The notes: generated from the sequence alone by a model not told the origin. Shown: positions 52,735 to 61,732, counted from the stretch's first letter. The stretch: DNA of 64,000 nt from DASPLX01 sp035627375 (GCA_035627375.1 DASPLX010000043.1:1-64000); one strand, 5' to 3'. Made by a program: numbers and translations.

Positions 52735-53781
52735 TTATTCGGGGTCCTTCAATTCATAGGGCAGCGCTTCGAAGCGCAGCTCCGGGCCGTCGATGCCGCC
52801 GAGATGGATAGTCCCTGCATCCAGGGCCGCCAGCTTGAGCTCGACCAGGCAGGCCGAAGCGTTCTCCGAGACGCGCTCGGCATTGACGATCATTCCGCAC
52901 GGTTGTTCCCGGTCGGCAATCGAAAAGACTTCGTCGCCGGCCTTGGCCGTCGCCGATTCGACGGCGGCGAGCATCATGCGGCGCTTGAGTTTGCCGAGAT
53001 ATTGGCTGCGCGCCACGATCTCCTGGCCCGGATAGCAGCCTTTCTTGAAGTTGACGCCGCCGATCAGCTCGAAATTGATCATCTGCGGCACGAACTGTTC
53101 TTGCGTGGCCTGGGCGATGTGGGGAATGCCGGCCCGAATATTCGATACCCGCCAGGCGCGCGGGCCGGCCGGCGGCAATGCCGCCGCCAGTTCCAGCCAG
53201 GCGCGTTCGGCGCCGTCCGCCGGGACGATCCATTGATAGCGCGGCTGCCCGCCGGCATCGGCCAGGCGCAGCAGGCTGCCGGCGTCGGAGTCGGTTTTCG
53301 CATAGGGCGTGGCGGGCAGGTGGGGAAAATGTTTCGCGAGCACGGCCGTCGCGGCGTCGCCGACGATGCCCAATGCCGTATGGGCGTCGCTCGCATCGGC
53401 CAGCTTGGCCTTGGCGCGCAGGACGTACATCTGCAAGCGCTTCTGGATCGCCGGCAGGATCTCGCGCGGCAATTGCAGGAAAATCGTGTCGCCGGTCTTC
53501 CACATCAGGAAGGTCGCCAGCAGGCGCCCCTTGGGACTGCAGTAGCCCGCCAGCCGTGCCTGATCATGCGCCAGATGTTCGACATCGTTCGTGATCTGAT
53601 TGTGGAGAAACGATGCGGCGTCTTCGCCGCTCAGGGCGATCAGCCCGAGATCGGCCAGCGGCGCCAGAAAGCCGGCAGGCCGCCCTTCGGCAGCAGAATT
53701 TGCGCTGTTAAAATCGAGCGCCCCGGGCTCGCCGCCGTTGCGGGCGCCTTGCCCTTCGAGGAATTGCAACCACTTGTCCAT
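52735..53781 (-). CDS. ygfZ: Folate-binding protein YgfZ (tRNA-modifying / Fe-S assembly)
   Basis: 348 residues. It resembles GcvT and carries the YgfZ hallmark FKKGCYPGQEIVARSQYLGK with conserved Cys249. LIALSGEDAASFLHNQITND near the N-terminus and GYCSPKGRLLATFLMW confirm it. YgfZ assists assembly or repair of Fe-S enzymes such as MiaB, with tetrahydrofolate. It is divergent from mltG, and the gap of 144 bases holds the mltG promoter. Gene context matches other Burkholderiales (ygfZ divergent from mltG-tmk-holB). Confidence 0.95.
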   Translation of the reverse strand: MDKWLQFLEGQGARNGGEPGALDFNSANSAAEGRPAGFLAPLADLGLIALSGEDAASFLHNQITNDVEHLAHDQARLAGYCSPKGRLLATFLMWKTGDTIFLQLPREILPAIQKRLQMYVLRAKAKLADASDAHTALGIVGDAATAVLAKHFPHLPATPYAKTDSDAGSLLRLADAGGQPRYQWIVPADGAERAWLELAAALPPAGPRAWRVSNIRAGIPHIAQATQEQFVPQMINFELIGGVNFKKGCYPGQEIVARSQYLGKLKRRMMLAAVESATAKAGDEVFSIADREQPCGMIVNAERVSENASACLVELKLAALDAGTIHLGGIDGPELRFEALPYELKDPE

Positions 53782-53824
53782 ACGTCCAGTCTCAGATTCG
53801 GTTAATTGCAGCTTTTGTCATTTT

Positions 53825-53853
53825 TTGTCTTTATCATTAGGGCGAATTATAGT
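53825..53853 (+). promoter_or_regulatory. Sigma70 promoter of the mltG-tmk-holB operon
   Basis: TTGTCT (53825-53830), 17-base spacer, TATAGT (53848-53853). It matches 4/6 and 5/6 of the consensus at ideal spacing, in an unusually AT-rich piece of the divergent ygfZ/mltG gap, 73 bases before the mltG start. The best sigma70-like promoter I see in the window. Confidence 0.65.
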
Positions 53854-53925
53854 GGCCCCCGCAAAATCGTGTCTGGGAGCGCCCGCGGGCGCCTCCGCCT
53901 CTCCTGAATTGCATCGAGAACAACA

Positions 53926-54927
53926 TTGATCAAGAAGCTCTTTTCGTTTTTCATCCTGGCCGCGCTGCTGAGCGCCGCCGCGGCGACGGCTTTCCTGGCC
54001 TGGTGGGCCCATCAGCCGATCATCGGCGACGCCGATCGGCCGATCGAATTCACCGTGCTTTCCGGCAGCGGCGTGCGCGGAACGGCACAGCAGATCGTCG
54101 CCGCCAAGGTCCCGGTCAACCCGGTATTGCTGACTATCCTTGCCCGTGCGACCGGCAAGAGCACGACCTTGAAGGCCGGCAGCTACGAACTCAAACCCGG
54201 CACCACGCCGCTCGGCTTGATCGATCAACTGGTGCGCGGCGAATTCGCCCAGGAAGCGCTGGCCGTGATCGAAGGCTGGACCTTCAGGCAGATGCGCCAG
54301 GCCATCGCCGAGCATCCGAACCTGAAGCACGACACGGTGCGCTGGTCCGACCGTGAACTGCTCGCGAAAGTGGCGCCGGATTTCAAGCATCCCGAAGGCT
54401 TGTTCTTCCCCGATACCTATCTGTTCGCCAAGGGATCGAGCGAACTGCAGATCTACAGGCAGGCGCACGCGGTCATGCTCAAGCGCTTGAACGAGGCGTG
54501 GGCGCAGCGCGATCCGAATCTGCCGTACAAGACGCCGTATGACGCATTGATCATGGCATCGATCGTCGAAAAGGAAACCGGCCGCAAATCCGACCGCGGC
54601 CAGATCGCCGGCGTCTTCGTCAATCGCCTCAAGCGCGGCATGCTGCTCCAGACCGACCCGACCGTCATCTACGGCATGGGCGACAAATACCAAGGCAATA
54701 TCCGCAAACGGGACTTGGAAACCGATACGCCTTACAACACCTATACGCGCGTCGGACTTCCGCCGACGCCGATCTCGTTGCCCGGCGCGGAGGCGCTGTT
54801 GGCGGCGTTGAAGCCGGCTCCGACCGATGCGCTATATTTCGTCTCGCGCGGCGACGGCAGCAGCCATTTTTCTAACAACCTGGACGACCACAACCGCGCG
54901 GTCGCCAAGTACCAGCTAGGCCGATAA
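53926..54927 (+). CDS. mltG: Endolytic murein transglycosylase MltG
   Basis: 333 residues with a TTG start at 53926; no closer ATG gives the signal anchor (KKLFSFFILAALLSAAAATA). YceG domain: FTVLSGSGVRGTAQQIV (LysM-like), KAGSYELKPGTTPLG, EGLFFPDTYLFAKGSS, and the catalytic region MASIVEKETG with Glu215. It ends with YFVSRGDGSSHFSNNLDDHN, diagnostic of the family. It cleaves nascent glycan strands in the inner membrane and sets their length. First gene of mltG-tmk-holB, as in E. coli yceG-tmk-holB. Confidence 0.95.
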   Translation: MIKKLFSFFILAALLSAAAATAFLAWWAHQPIIGDADRPIEFTVLSGSGVRGTAQQIVAAKVPVNPVLLTILARATGKSTTLKAGSYELKPGTTPLGLIDQLVRGEFAQEALAVIEGWTFRQMRQAIAEHPNLKHDTVRWSDRELLAKVAPDFKHPEGLFFPDTYLFAKGSSELQIYRQAHAVMLKRLNEAWAQRDPNLPYKTPYDALIMASIVEKETGRKSDRGQIAGVFVNRLKRGMLLQTDPTVIYGMGDKYQGNIRKRDLETDTPYNTYTRVGLPPTPISLPGAEALLAALKPAPTDALYFVSRGDGSSHFSNNLDDHNRAVAKYQLGR

Positions 54928-54936
54928 GAAGGGTCC

Positions 54937-55545
54937 ATGACACGAGGAAAATTCATCACCTTCGAAGGCATCGACGGCGCCGGGAAATCGACCCATCTCG
55001 CCTTCGTCGCCGAAGCGTTGCGCAACCAGGGCCGAACCGTCGTCGTCACGCGCGAACCGGGCGGCACGCCGCTGGGCGAAAAGCTGCGCGAGTTGCTGCT
55101 GCACGAGAAAATGCACCTGGAAACCGAGGCGCTGCTGATGTTCGCCGCGCGCCGCGAGCATATCGCCCAAGTCATCGAGCCGGCGCTGGCGCGCGGCGAT
55201 TGGGTGATCTCGGATCGTTTCACCGATGCCAGCTTCGCTTATCAAGGCGGCGGCCGGAAACTCGATATCGCGAAACTGGAAGCGCTCGAGCGGTGGGTGC
55301 ATCCGGATCTTCAGCCGGACTTGACTCTTCTGTTCGACGTGCCGCTGGAAGTCGCGCGCGAGCGGCTCGATGCCACCCGTACGCTCGACAAGTTCGAGCA
55401 GGAAAAGGCGGGCTTCTTTGCGGCGACCCGGGCGGAATATCTGCGCCGCGCGGGGCAATTCCCGGCGCGTTTTCGCGTCATCGATTCCACCCGATCCATT
55501 CCCGATATTCAAGAACAACTTGAGAAAATCATCTCAATTATTTGA
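54937..55545 (+). CDS. tmk: Thymidylate kinase
   Basis: 202 residues. The P-loop FEGIDGAGKST is at 6-16, followed by TREPGGTPLGEKLRELLL (DR(Y/x) region), the LID motif with DRFTDASFAYQGGGR, and PDLTLLFDVPLEVARERL. It phosphorylates dTMP to dTDP. It lies 9 bases after mltG and 61 bases before holB, which encodes the clamp-loader delta' subunit, a common arrangement. Confidence 0.97.
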   Translation: MTRGKFITFEGIDGAGKSTHLAFVAEALRNQGRTVVVTREPGGTPLGEKLRELLLHEKMHLETEALLMFAARREHIAQVIEPALARGDWVISDRFTDASFAYQGGGRKLDIAKLEALERWVHPDLQPDLTLLFDVPLEVARERLDATRTLDKFEQEKAGFFAATRAEYLRRAGQFPARFRVIDSTRSIPDIQEQLEKIISII

Positions 55546-55606
55546 ATTTAAAAGAAATATTGAATCTAATGTTTTTCTTTAAGTATCTTCTTCCCAGGCG
55601 CAAGCC

Positions 55607-56647
55607 ATGACAGACACGATTTTTCCCTGGCAGCGGGACGCTTGGCGCGCGCTGCAGCAGCTGCGTGCGCGGCTGCCGCATGCGATTCTTTTTCATGGTC
55701 CCGAAGGCATCGGCAAGACCAGGTTCGCCGAGCACTTCGCGCAATCGCTGTTGTGCGAACAGCCGCATGCGGATGGACATGCTTGCGGCAGCTGCGCGTC
55801 CTGCGGTTGGTTCGGGCAATACAGCCATCCCGATTTCCGCCGCCTGCGGCCGGAAACCTTGGACGAGGAAGCCGGGGAAGGCGGCGAGGAAGGCGAGGGC
55901 GAGAGCGGCGGCGCCAAGAAGAGCAAGGCCGCCAAGGCGCCGTCCAAGGATATCAAGATCGACCAGGTGCGTGGGTTAACCGACTTCATGAATGTGTCGA
56001 CCCATCGCCAGGGCTTGCGCATCGTCGCCTTGTACCCGGCGGAAGCCTTGAACACCGCTTCCGCCAACGCGATTCTCAAGACGCTCGAGGAACCGCCGCC
56101 GAATACGGTTTTCCTGCTGGTGTCGAACAGCCTCGATCGCCTGCTGCCGACCATCCTGTCGCGTTGCCGCAAGTTCGCGCTGGCGATGCCGTCGCAGGAC
56201 GAGGCGCTGCAATGGCTGAAGACGCAAGGCGTGGCCGATGCCGACGTCTGGCTGGCCGAGCAGGGCGGCGCGCCGCTGGCCGCGCATGCCGCGGCGCAGA
56301 CCGAGATGCGCGAGGCGCTCGACGATTTCCTGCGCCAGTTGGCGCAGCCCGGCACGGAAGCCGCGCTCAAGGCGGCCGAGCGCCTGCAAAAGACGCCTGT
56401 GTCGGACCTCGTCGCCTGGCAACAGCGCTGGCTGTACGACATCTTTTCGTTCAAACTATCCGGAAGAATCCGGTATTATCCGCGGTATCGAAAGGAGCTT
56501 GCGGCGCTGGCGGCGAACGCCGATCTCGGCAAGCTGCTGCGCGGCCTGAAGTCTGCGAACGACAGGCGCGCGATCGCCGAGCATCCGTTGTCGGCCAGGC
56601 TCTTCATCGAAGATATGCTGCTCGACTATGCGTCCGTGTTTTCGTGA
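55607..56647 (+). CDS. holB: DNA polymerase III delta' subunit
   Basis: 346 residues. AAA+ clamp-loader subunit. GPEGIGKTRFAEHFAQSLLC (Walker-like loop), a Cys-rich zinc-like region with C-x-C spacing (CEQP, ACGSCASCGW), then SVEALNTASANAILKTLEEPP-type region (AEALNTASANAILKTLEEPP) and NSLDRLLPTILSRCRKF. An acidic and Lys-rich insert (about 87-112, EEAGEGGEEGEGESGGAKKS) sits between the zinc region and the core; it is probably a flexible linker. pilZ follows after 9 bases. Confidence 0.95.
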   Translation: MTDTIFPWQRDAWRALQQLRARLPHAILFHGPEGIGKTRFAEHFAQSLLCEQPHADGHACGSCASCGWFGQYSHPDFRRLRPETLDEEAGEGGEEGEGESGGAKKSKAAKAPSKDIKIDQVRGLTDFMNVSTHRQGLRIVALYPAEALNTASANAILKTLEEPPPNTVFLLVSNSLDRLLPTILSRCRKFALAMPSQDEALQWLKTQGVADADVWLAEQGGAPLAAHAAAQTEMREALDDFLRQLAQPGTEAALKAAERLQKTPVSDLVAWQQRWLYDIFSFKLSGRIRYYPRYRKELAALAANADLGKLLRGLKSANDRRAIAEHPLSARLFIEDMLLDYASVFS

Positions 56648-56656
56648 AAGGCTTTC

Positions 56657-57037
56657 ATGTCGGATATTGCTGCATCCATGCCCGGAGCGGGCGCCGCCGC
56701 CAGGCCTTCGGTGCTGTCCTTGCCGATCAAGGAAAAGGCGGCTCTGTACGCGGCCTATATGCCGTTCCTGACGAACGGCGGGATCTTCGTGCCGACCAAC
56801 AAGCAATACAAGCTCGGCGATGAAATCTACCTGATCCTGACGCTGATCAACGATCCGACCAAGTATCCGGTCGCCGGCAAGGTCGCCTGGATCACGCCGG
56901 CCGGCGCCAACAACAATAAGGCGCAAGGCATCGGCGTCCACTTCTCGTCCGATGAGAGCGGCAAGCGCGTCAAGCAGCGGATCGAGGAATTGCTCGGCGC
57001 CGCGCTCGGCTCGAGCCGCGCCACGCATTCGCTCTGA
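56657..57037 (+). CDS. pilZ: PilZ-domain protein (type IV pilus PilZ)
   Basis: 126 residues. RPSVLSLPIKEKAALYAAYM, PFLTNGGIFVPTNKQYKLGD, EIYLILTLINDPTKYPVAGK and AWITPAGANNNKAQGIGVHF (all parts of the PilZ fold) match the orthodox PilZ of type IV pili. That protein lacks the RxxxR c-di-GMP-binding motif; none is seen here either. Directly after holB, as in Pseudomonas and Burkholderiales. Implies that the organism has type IV pili. Confidence 0.93.
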   Translation: MSDIAASMPGAGAAARPSVLSLPIKEKAALYAAYMPFLTNGGIFVPTNKQYKLGDEIYLILTLINDPTKYPVAGKVAWITPAGANNNKAQGIGVHFSSDESGKRVKQRIEELLGAALGSSRATHSL

Positions 57038-57061
57038 TCCCGTTCGTATTTCCTTCTCCCC

Positions 57062-57589
57062 ATGTCCGATTCCTCCGTTGTCTTTCCCGGCAGTTCCTTT
57101 GCCCACCGCGTCGCCCGTTTCGAAGACCTGCCGGCGATCGTCGCCATCTATAACAGCACGGTCGCCTCGCGCCAGGTGACCGCCGATACCGAGCCGGTCA
57201 CGGTGGAGTCGCGGCATGCATGGTTCGCCGAACATACGCCGGAGAAGCGTCCGCTATGGGTTGCCGAGCGGGATGGGGAAGTGATCGGCTGGCTGTCGTT
57301 TTCCAATTTCTACGGCCGCCCGGCCTATGCCGGCACCGCCGAGTTGTCGATCTACCTGGCCGAGGCCGCGCGCGGCAAGGGACTCGGCGCCTATTTCCTG
57401 TCCGCGGCGATCGCCTTCGCGCCGACGATCGGCGTCCATACCTTGCTCGGATTCATCTTCGGCCACAACACGCCCAGCCTCCGGTTGTTCGAGAAGTTCG
57501 GCTTCGAGCGCTGGGCCCATCTGCCGCGCGTCGCCAACCTCGACGGCATCGAACGCGACCTCGACATCCTCGGCAAGCGCGTCGCCTGA
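57062..57589 (+). CDS. GNAT-family N-acetyltransferase (phosphinothricin-acetyltransferase-like)
   Basis: 175 residues. FEDLPAIVAIYNSTVASRQV, TADTEPVTVESRHAWFAEHT, WVAERDGEVIGWLSFSNFYG, RPAYAGTAELSIYL, the acetyl-CoA loop ARGKGLGAYFL and GFIFGHNTPSLRLFEKFGF all match the PAT/YncA-type GNATs. These acetylate amino-group-bearing small molecules, such as phosphinothricin or methionine sulfoximine/sulfone. It lies between pilZ and tatD in the same direction (gaps 24 and 37 bases), where other Burkholderiales often have none, so it may be a later insertion. Confidence 0.92.
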   Translation: MSDSSVVFPGSSFAHRVARFEDLPAIVAIYNSTVASRQVTADTEPVTVESRHAWFAEHTPEKRPLWVAERDGEVIGWLSFSNFYGRPAYAGTAELSIYLAEAARGKGLGAYFLSAAIAFAPTIGVHTLLGFIFGHNTPSLRLFEKFGFERWAHLPRVANLDGIERDLDILGKRVA

Positions 57590-57626
57590 ACGGTCGCCTC
57601 TCCGGGCGCCGTCGTACAATATCGGC

Positions 57627-58406
57627 ATGTTCATCGATTCTCATTGCCATATCGACTTCCCCGAGCTGTCCGCGCGCCTGCCGGAGATTTTCGGCAAGAT
57701 GCGGGAAAACCAAGTCAGCCATGCCTTGTGCGTCTCGGTCGACCTGCCCGATTTTCCGCGCGTGCTCGCATTGGCCGAGCAATATCCTCATGTCTATGCC
57801 TCGGTCGGCGTGCATCCCGACTATCCCGATACGCCGGAGCCAAGCGTCGACGATCTGGTCCGCCTGTCCGCGCATCCCAAGATCGTCGCCATCGGCGAAA
57901 CCGGCCTCGATTACTACCGGCTCGAGGGCGATCTCGAGTGGCAGCGCGAGCGTTTCCGCACGCATGTCCGCGCGTCGCGCGCCACCGGCAAGCCGCTCAT
58001 CATCCATACCCGATCGGCCTCCGAAGACACGATTCGCATCATGCGCGAGGAGGGCGCGGGGACCGACAAAGGCGGCGCCGGCGGCGTGATGCATTGCTTC
58101 ACCGAGTCGCTCGAAGTCGCGCAGGCGGCGATGGAGATGGGCTTCTACATATCGTTTTCCGGCATCGTCACCTTCAAGAGCGCGAAGGAACTGCAAGCCG
58201 TCGCGCTGGCGGTGCCGCTCGAGCGCATGCTGATCGAAACCGATTCGCCGTATCTGGCGCCGGTGCCGCATCGCGGCAAGATGAACGAGCCGGGCTTCGT
58301 GCGCCATGTCGCCGAATTCATCGCCGCCCACAAGGGCGTCCCGCTCGAGGAGGTCGCGCGGCGGACGAGCGCCAATTTCTTCGAGCTGTTCAAGATCGCG
58401 CGCTGA
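57627..58406 (+). CDS. tatD: TatD-family metal-dependent DNase
   Basis: 259 residues from the ATG at 57627. The metal-binding DSHCHIDF is at residues 4-11, GVHPDYP and GETGLDYYRL carry further ligands, and IIHTRSASEDT, VMHCFTESLE and IETDSPYLAPVPHRGK complete the amidohydrolase site. Members are 3'-5' exonucleases or deacylases. It lies 37 bases after the GNAT gene. The usual neighbour of holB/pilZ in this order. Confidence 0.94.
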   Translation: MFIDSHCHIDFPELSARLPEIFGKMRENQVSHALCVSVDLPDFPRVLALAEQYPHVYASVGVHPDYPDTPEPSVDDLVRLSAHPKIVAIGETGLDYYRLEGDLEWQRERFRTHVRASRATGKPLIIHTRSASEDTIRIMREEGAGTDKGGAGGVMHCFTESLEVAQAAMEMGFYISFSGIVTFKSAKELQAVALAVPLERMLIETDSPYLAPVPHRGKMNEPGFVRHVAEFIAAHKGVPLEEVARRTSANFFELFKIAR

Positions 58407-58421
58407 CGGAGCGGCATGGCC

Positions 58422-59108
58422 ATGGCTCGATCCGCATGCCCGCATCCCGCGTCTCCCGGCCGGCGCCGGCTGCTCGGCCTGGCGCTGGCGCTCTCCGTGC
58501 CCTGGCCGGGCATCGCGATCGCGGGCGCATACGAGAGTTATTTCCTGGCGGTGAAGCTGGACGACGCCGAGACGGTGTCGGAATTGCTCGAACGCGGCTT
58601 CGATCCGAACACGGTCGAGCCGGAACGCGGCGATACCGGCCTGATACTCGCCTTGCGCGAAGAGTCGATGCGCGTGTTCAAGGTGCTGCTCGACGCGCCC
58701 GGCATCGACCTCGAAGCGAAGATACGGAACGGCGACGATGCCTTGATGATCGCCGCCTGGAAGGGCAATCTACCCGCGGTGCGGGCCTTGCTGGAGCGGG
58801 AGGTCGAAGTCAACCGGCCCGGCTGGACCGCGCTGCACTATGCGGCGGCGAACGGAGCGGACGAAATCGTCGCGCTCCTTCTCGACAGATCCGCCTATAT
58901 CGACGCCGAGTCGCCCAACAAGACCACGCCGCTCATGATGGCGGCGTACGGCGGCCATCGCAAGACGGTCGAGCTGCTGCAGGCGGAGGGCGCCGACGGC
59001 AGGCTGAAGAACATGCTCGGCATGAGCGCCGCCGATTTCGCGCTCAAGGCCGGACATCCGAAGATCGCGGATGTCTTGAACGAGCACATCCGCGAGTTCG
59101 GAAAATGA
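58422..59108 (+). CDS. Exported ankyrin-repeat protein
   Basis: About 228-230 residues; ATGs at 58416 and 58422 are both possible. The N-terminus has a signal-like stretch (about 17-38, RRRLLGLALALSVPWPGIAI, ending AGA). At least four ankyrin repeats follow: FLAVKLDDAETVSELLERGFDPN, GDDALMIAAWKGNLPAVRALL, GWTALHYAAANGADEIVALLLDR and TPLMMAAYGGHRKTVELLQAEGA in parts. It probably works in the periplasm as a protein-binding scaffold. It follows tatD by 9-15 bases in the same operon, a common Burkholderiales context. Tail to tail with NDH-2, 3 bases apart. Confidence 0.9.
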   Translation: MARSACPHPASPGRRRLLGLALALSVPWPGIAIAGAYESYFLAVKLDDAETVSELLERGFDPNTVEPERGDTGLILALREESMRVFKVLLDAPGIDLEAKIRNGDDALMIAAWKGNLPAVRALLEREVEVNRPGWTALHYAAANGADEIVALLLDRSAYIDAESPNKTTPLMMAAYGGHRKTVELLQAEGADGRLKNMLGMSAADFALKAGHPKIADVLNEHIREFGK

Positions 59109-59111
59109 CCT

Positions 59112-60455
59112 CTAGTGCAGCTTGATGCGCGGATTGCGCACGCGGTTGATCGTCTCGGCCCAGGTCGACAGCCAGGTGTGGAACATGCCGTTGATGGCGA
59201 CCTGATGCTGCTTGTGCAGCGCCCAGTACATCCATTTCGCGATCAGTCCTTCGATGAACACCGAGCCGCTCATGATCGCGCCCATCAGGCTGCCGACGGT
59301 GGTGTAATTGCCGAGCGATACCAGCGAGCCGTAGTCGCGATAGGTGAATTCCAGGAGCGGTTTTCCCTCCAGCATGCGCGCCAGCGACTTCGCCAGCATG
59401 CTCGCCTGCTGATGCGCGGATTGGGCACGCGGCGGCACCGGCGGCTGGCCTTCGCCTTGCGGACAGGCTGCGCAATCGCCGAGCGCGAAGATCGACGGAT
59501 CGCGCGTCGTCTGCAAAGTGCGTTGGACGACGATCTGATTGATGCGATTGGTCTCGAGGCCGCCGATCTCGCGCAGGAAGTCGGGCGCCTTGATGCCCGC
59601 CGCCCATACCACGATGCCGCTCGGAATGAATTTGCCGCTCGCCATGCGCACGCCTTCCTTCGAGACCTCGACCACTTTCTCATTGGTGTGGATTTCGATG
59701 TCGATGGTCCGCAGCTCGCGCGCGACCGCATTCGAGAGACGCTCGGGCAGCATCTGCAGCAGGCGCGGCGCGGCATCCACGATCACGATCTTCAGATCCT
59801 TCTCGGGGTGGAAATTGGCGAGTCCGTAGCTCGACAACAGCTTGGTCGTCATGTGCAGTTCAGCCGACAGTTCGACACCCGTCGCGCCGCCGCCGATGAT
59901 CGTGACCGTGAAGCGGCCCATGCCGGCTTGCGCCTCGGCCGTCCGCGCTTCGGCCTGGGCGCGCAGGCAGCAATTGATCAGGCGTTGATGGAAGCGCTCG
60001 GCCGCCGCCGGAGAATCGAGCATGATGCTGTTCTCGCGCACGCCGGGCGTGCCGAAATCGTTGGTCTGGCTTCCCAGCGCGAGGACGAGCGTGTCGTAGC
60101 GGATCGTGCGGCGCGGCTGAATCTCGTCGCCGTGTTCGTCGAAGGTCGGCGCCAGATGGATTTCCTTGCGTTCGCGGTCGAGGTCTTCCATGCACCCGAG
60201 ACGGAACTGGAAGTGATGCTTGCGCGCCAGGCCGAAATAGGCCACTTCATCAGCGTGACTGTCGAGCGTGCCGGCTGCGACCTGGTGCAACAGCGGCTTC
60301 CACAGATGCGTGTGCGCCGCATCCACCAACGTGATCTGCGCCTTGTTCTTCCTTCCGAGCTTGCGGCCGAGCCGCACTGCCAATTCCAGGCCGCCGGCGC
60401 CGCCGCCGACGATGACGATGCGGTGCAGCCCGCCCGCTTGCTGATGCTGATCCAA
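59112..60455 (-). CDS. ndh: NADH dehydrogenase type II (non-proton-pumping)
   Basis: About 447 residues from the TTG at 60455, which has GGGAG 7 bases upstream; a TTG at 60512 is possible but has no such site. FAD-binding RIVIVGGGAGGLELAVRLG, then LWKPLLHQVAAGTL, the NADH-binding TIIGGGATGVELSAEL, VWAAGIKAPDF, and FALGDCAACP. The C-terminal region is membrane-interacting (SLVSLGNYTTVGSLMGAIM, FIEGLIAKWMYW). It passes electrons from NADH to quinone without moving protons. It follows luxI by 99 bases on the same strand; the linkage may be coincidental. Confidence 0.92.
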   Translation of the reverse strand: MDQHQQAGGLHRIVIVGGGAGGLELAVRLGRKLGRKNKAQITLVDAAHTHLWKPLLHQVAAGTLDSHADEVAYFGLARKHHFQFRLGCMEDLDRERKEIHLAPTFDEHGDEIQPRRTIRYDTLVLALGSQTNDFGTPGVRENSIMLDSPAAAERFHQRLINCCLRAQAEARTAEAQAGMGRFTVTIIGGGATGVELSAELHMTTKLLSSYGLANFHPEKDLKIVIVDAAPRLLQMLPERLSNAVARELRTIDIEIHTNEKVVEVSKEGVRMASGKFIPSGIVVWAAGIKAPDFLREIGGLETNRINQIVVQRTLQTTRDPSIFALGDCAACPQGEGQPPVPPRAQSAHQQASMLAKSLARMLEGKPLLEFTYRDYGSLVSLGNYTTVGSLMGAIMSGSVFIEGLIAKWMYWALHKQHQVAINGMFHTWLSTWAETINRVRNPRIKLH

Positions 60456-60554
60456 AGAACACTCCCGGTCGTGATAGACATTGCATGAAAGTCTATACCG
60501 ACGGAGCTTCAAATCCTACCGAAAATGCGACATGCGAGGTGAAGAAAATGCGGT

Positions 60555-61163
60555 TCAATGCGCGATCGGCGCCGGCGCGTTCGTGTCGATATCGAGCGCC
60601 GACATGGTTTGCTGATCGATTTCGATCCAGCAAGCGAATACCGGTTTGCCGTCGACCAGGACCGGCGGCCCGGCGCGATGGGCATGCACTCCCATGCGCT
60701 GCAGGAGACGCTCGATGCCGAGCGGCGACACGGTGATCAGGCGGCACGCGCCATGCTCCGCCGCGCTCTTGATCGATGCCGCCAGCAGGGCGCGTGTATT
60801 GCGGGTGGCCTCGCTTTGCGACACCGATTCGGCATCGATGTCGGCCACGGCGAAGCGCGACAATTCCCAGGTCTGGTTATCGCAGGGCACCGGCATTCCG
60901 ACCAGCAGGTTCGGAAAAATGTCGCCTAGCAGATACGGTCTCGTGGTCGGAAGCAAACGAGCGCAACCGCAGATTGCACCGTTGCCGTTGCGCGCGATAA
61001 CATACAGCGTGTCCGGCCGGTCGAATTGGTCGCGCTCCATGCCGTTCTCGACGGGAAGCTGCCACCCGAGGCGCTCGATGAAGATCTTGTGACGGTATTG
61101 CGCGATGGCGCTTTCGAATTCGGGAGAGAAGTCCGACACCGTGCCTGTAATCGTTTCCATCAT
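60555..61163 (-). CDS. Acyl-homoserine-lactone synthase (LuxI family)
   Basis: 202 residues. The LuxI core residues are in place: Arg24, Phe28, Trp34 (ERLGW), Asp45 and Asp48 (DQFD), Arg69 (CARLLPTTRPYLL), Glu100 and Arg103 (WELSRF). It makes an N-acyl-L-homoserine lactone from SAM and acyl-ACP. A near-consensus lux box lies 58 bases upstream of the start, consistent with positive autoregulation by the LuxR protein at 61733. rsaM and luxR follow in the order luxI-rsaM-luxR, with luxR on the other strand. The acyl chain length cannot be told. Confidence 0.95.
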   Translation of the reverse strand: MMETITGTVSDFSPEFESAIAQYRHKIFIERLGWQLPVENGMERDQFDRPDTLYVIARNGNGAICGCARLLPTTRPYLLGDIFPNLLVGMPVPCDNQTWELSRFAVADIDAESVSQSEATRNTRALLAASIKSAAEHGACRLITVSPLGIERLLQRMGVHAHRAGPPVLVDGKPVFACWIEIDQQTMSALDIDTNAPAPIAH

Positions 61164-61219
61164 GCCACCCTATGAGGAGTTGACCTGGCACGATTACAGA
61201 CTTATTGAATGAATCGCGT

Positions 61220-61239
61220 AACTGTAAGAGTTTACAGTC
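61220..61239 (-). promoter_or_regulatory. lux/cep box upstream of luxI
   Basis: AACTGTAAGAGTTTACAGTC contains the perfect dyad ACTGTAA-GAGT-TTACAGT (61221-61238). It closely matches the Burkholderia cep box CCCTGTAAGAGTTACCAGTT that I recall for cepI. It lies between rsaM and luxI, 58 bases before the luxI start. On the luxI strand a TGTAAT (61198-61193) could serve as -10 element 22 bases past the box. This is the expected site for LuxR-AHL activation of luxI. Confidence 0.85.
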
Positions 61240-61247
61240 AGCAATGG

Positions 61248-61637
61248 CTAACTTGATGATATGTCAACGGCCTCGCTGACGGCGTGCTCCCAATCGTGAG
61301 TGGCGAGCCAGGTGGTGAAGAGAAAGGATGTCGCGGTCGGCCCCAGATCGTAGCCGCGTGCGTCGATCAGCATGACATTGCTGCGCACGGCTTCCGGGGC
61401 GGGTAGGAGACGGCGGGAATCGCTGTGGACGAACCAGCTCCAGCCCAGGGAAATCGCCGGCGTCGTATTGCTGATCCATTCCGAGTAACCGGCCGTTTGC
61501 GCCGGCACGGTCTGCATCTGCAGTTCTTCGAGAATGCCGGTATCGAGGTCGGAAGCGAGATGAACGAAGGGTATTTCGCTGAGGTTCCTCAGCGACAATC
61601 GGATGTAACCATCATGCGAGACAATCGGCTGGTGCAT
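61248..61637 (-). CDS. rsaM: RsaM-like quorum-sensing repressor (DUF4902)
   Basis: About 129 residues from the ATG at 61637, with GGTGAG 5 bases upstream; a TTG at 61655 would add six residues. HDGYIRLSLRNLSEIPFVHLA, SDLDTGILEELQMQTVPA, GYSEWISNTTPAISLGWSWF, NVMLIDARGYDLGP and WLATHDWEHAVSEAV match what I recall of RsaM/DUF4902. RsaM proteins lie between luxI and luxR in Burkholderia and Pseudomonas fuscovaginae and dampen AHL synthesis by an unknown mechanism, without a DNA-binding domain. It lies here exactly there. No HTH or membrane segment. Confidence 0.85.
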   Translation of the reverse strand: MHQPIVSHDGYIRLSLRNLSEIPFVHLASDLDTGILEELQMQTVPAQTAGYSEWISNTTPAISLGWSWFVHSDSRRLLPAPEAVRSNVMLIDARGYDLGPTATSFLFTTWLATHDWEHAVSEAVDISSS

Positions 61638-61732
61638 GGCGCTCACCGTAAGCAAATGACGATGGGACGATTGTAGTAGCCTTTGGCGCGGCCAACGACT
61701 GTCAGAAATGACATGAGTTCGGGGAGATAGCG

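Noticed and set aside
61699..61712. Second lux box before luxR (TGTCA-GAAA-TGACA)
   Set aside because: The dyad is perfect but the CTG...CAG outer positions of cep/lux boxes are not kept on both sides. It is only mentioned within the circuit finding.
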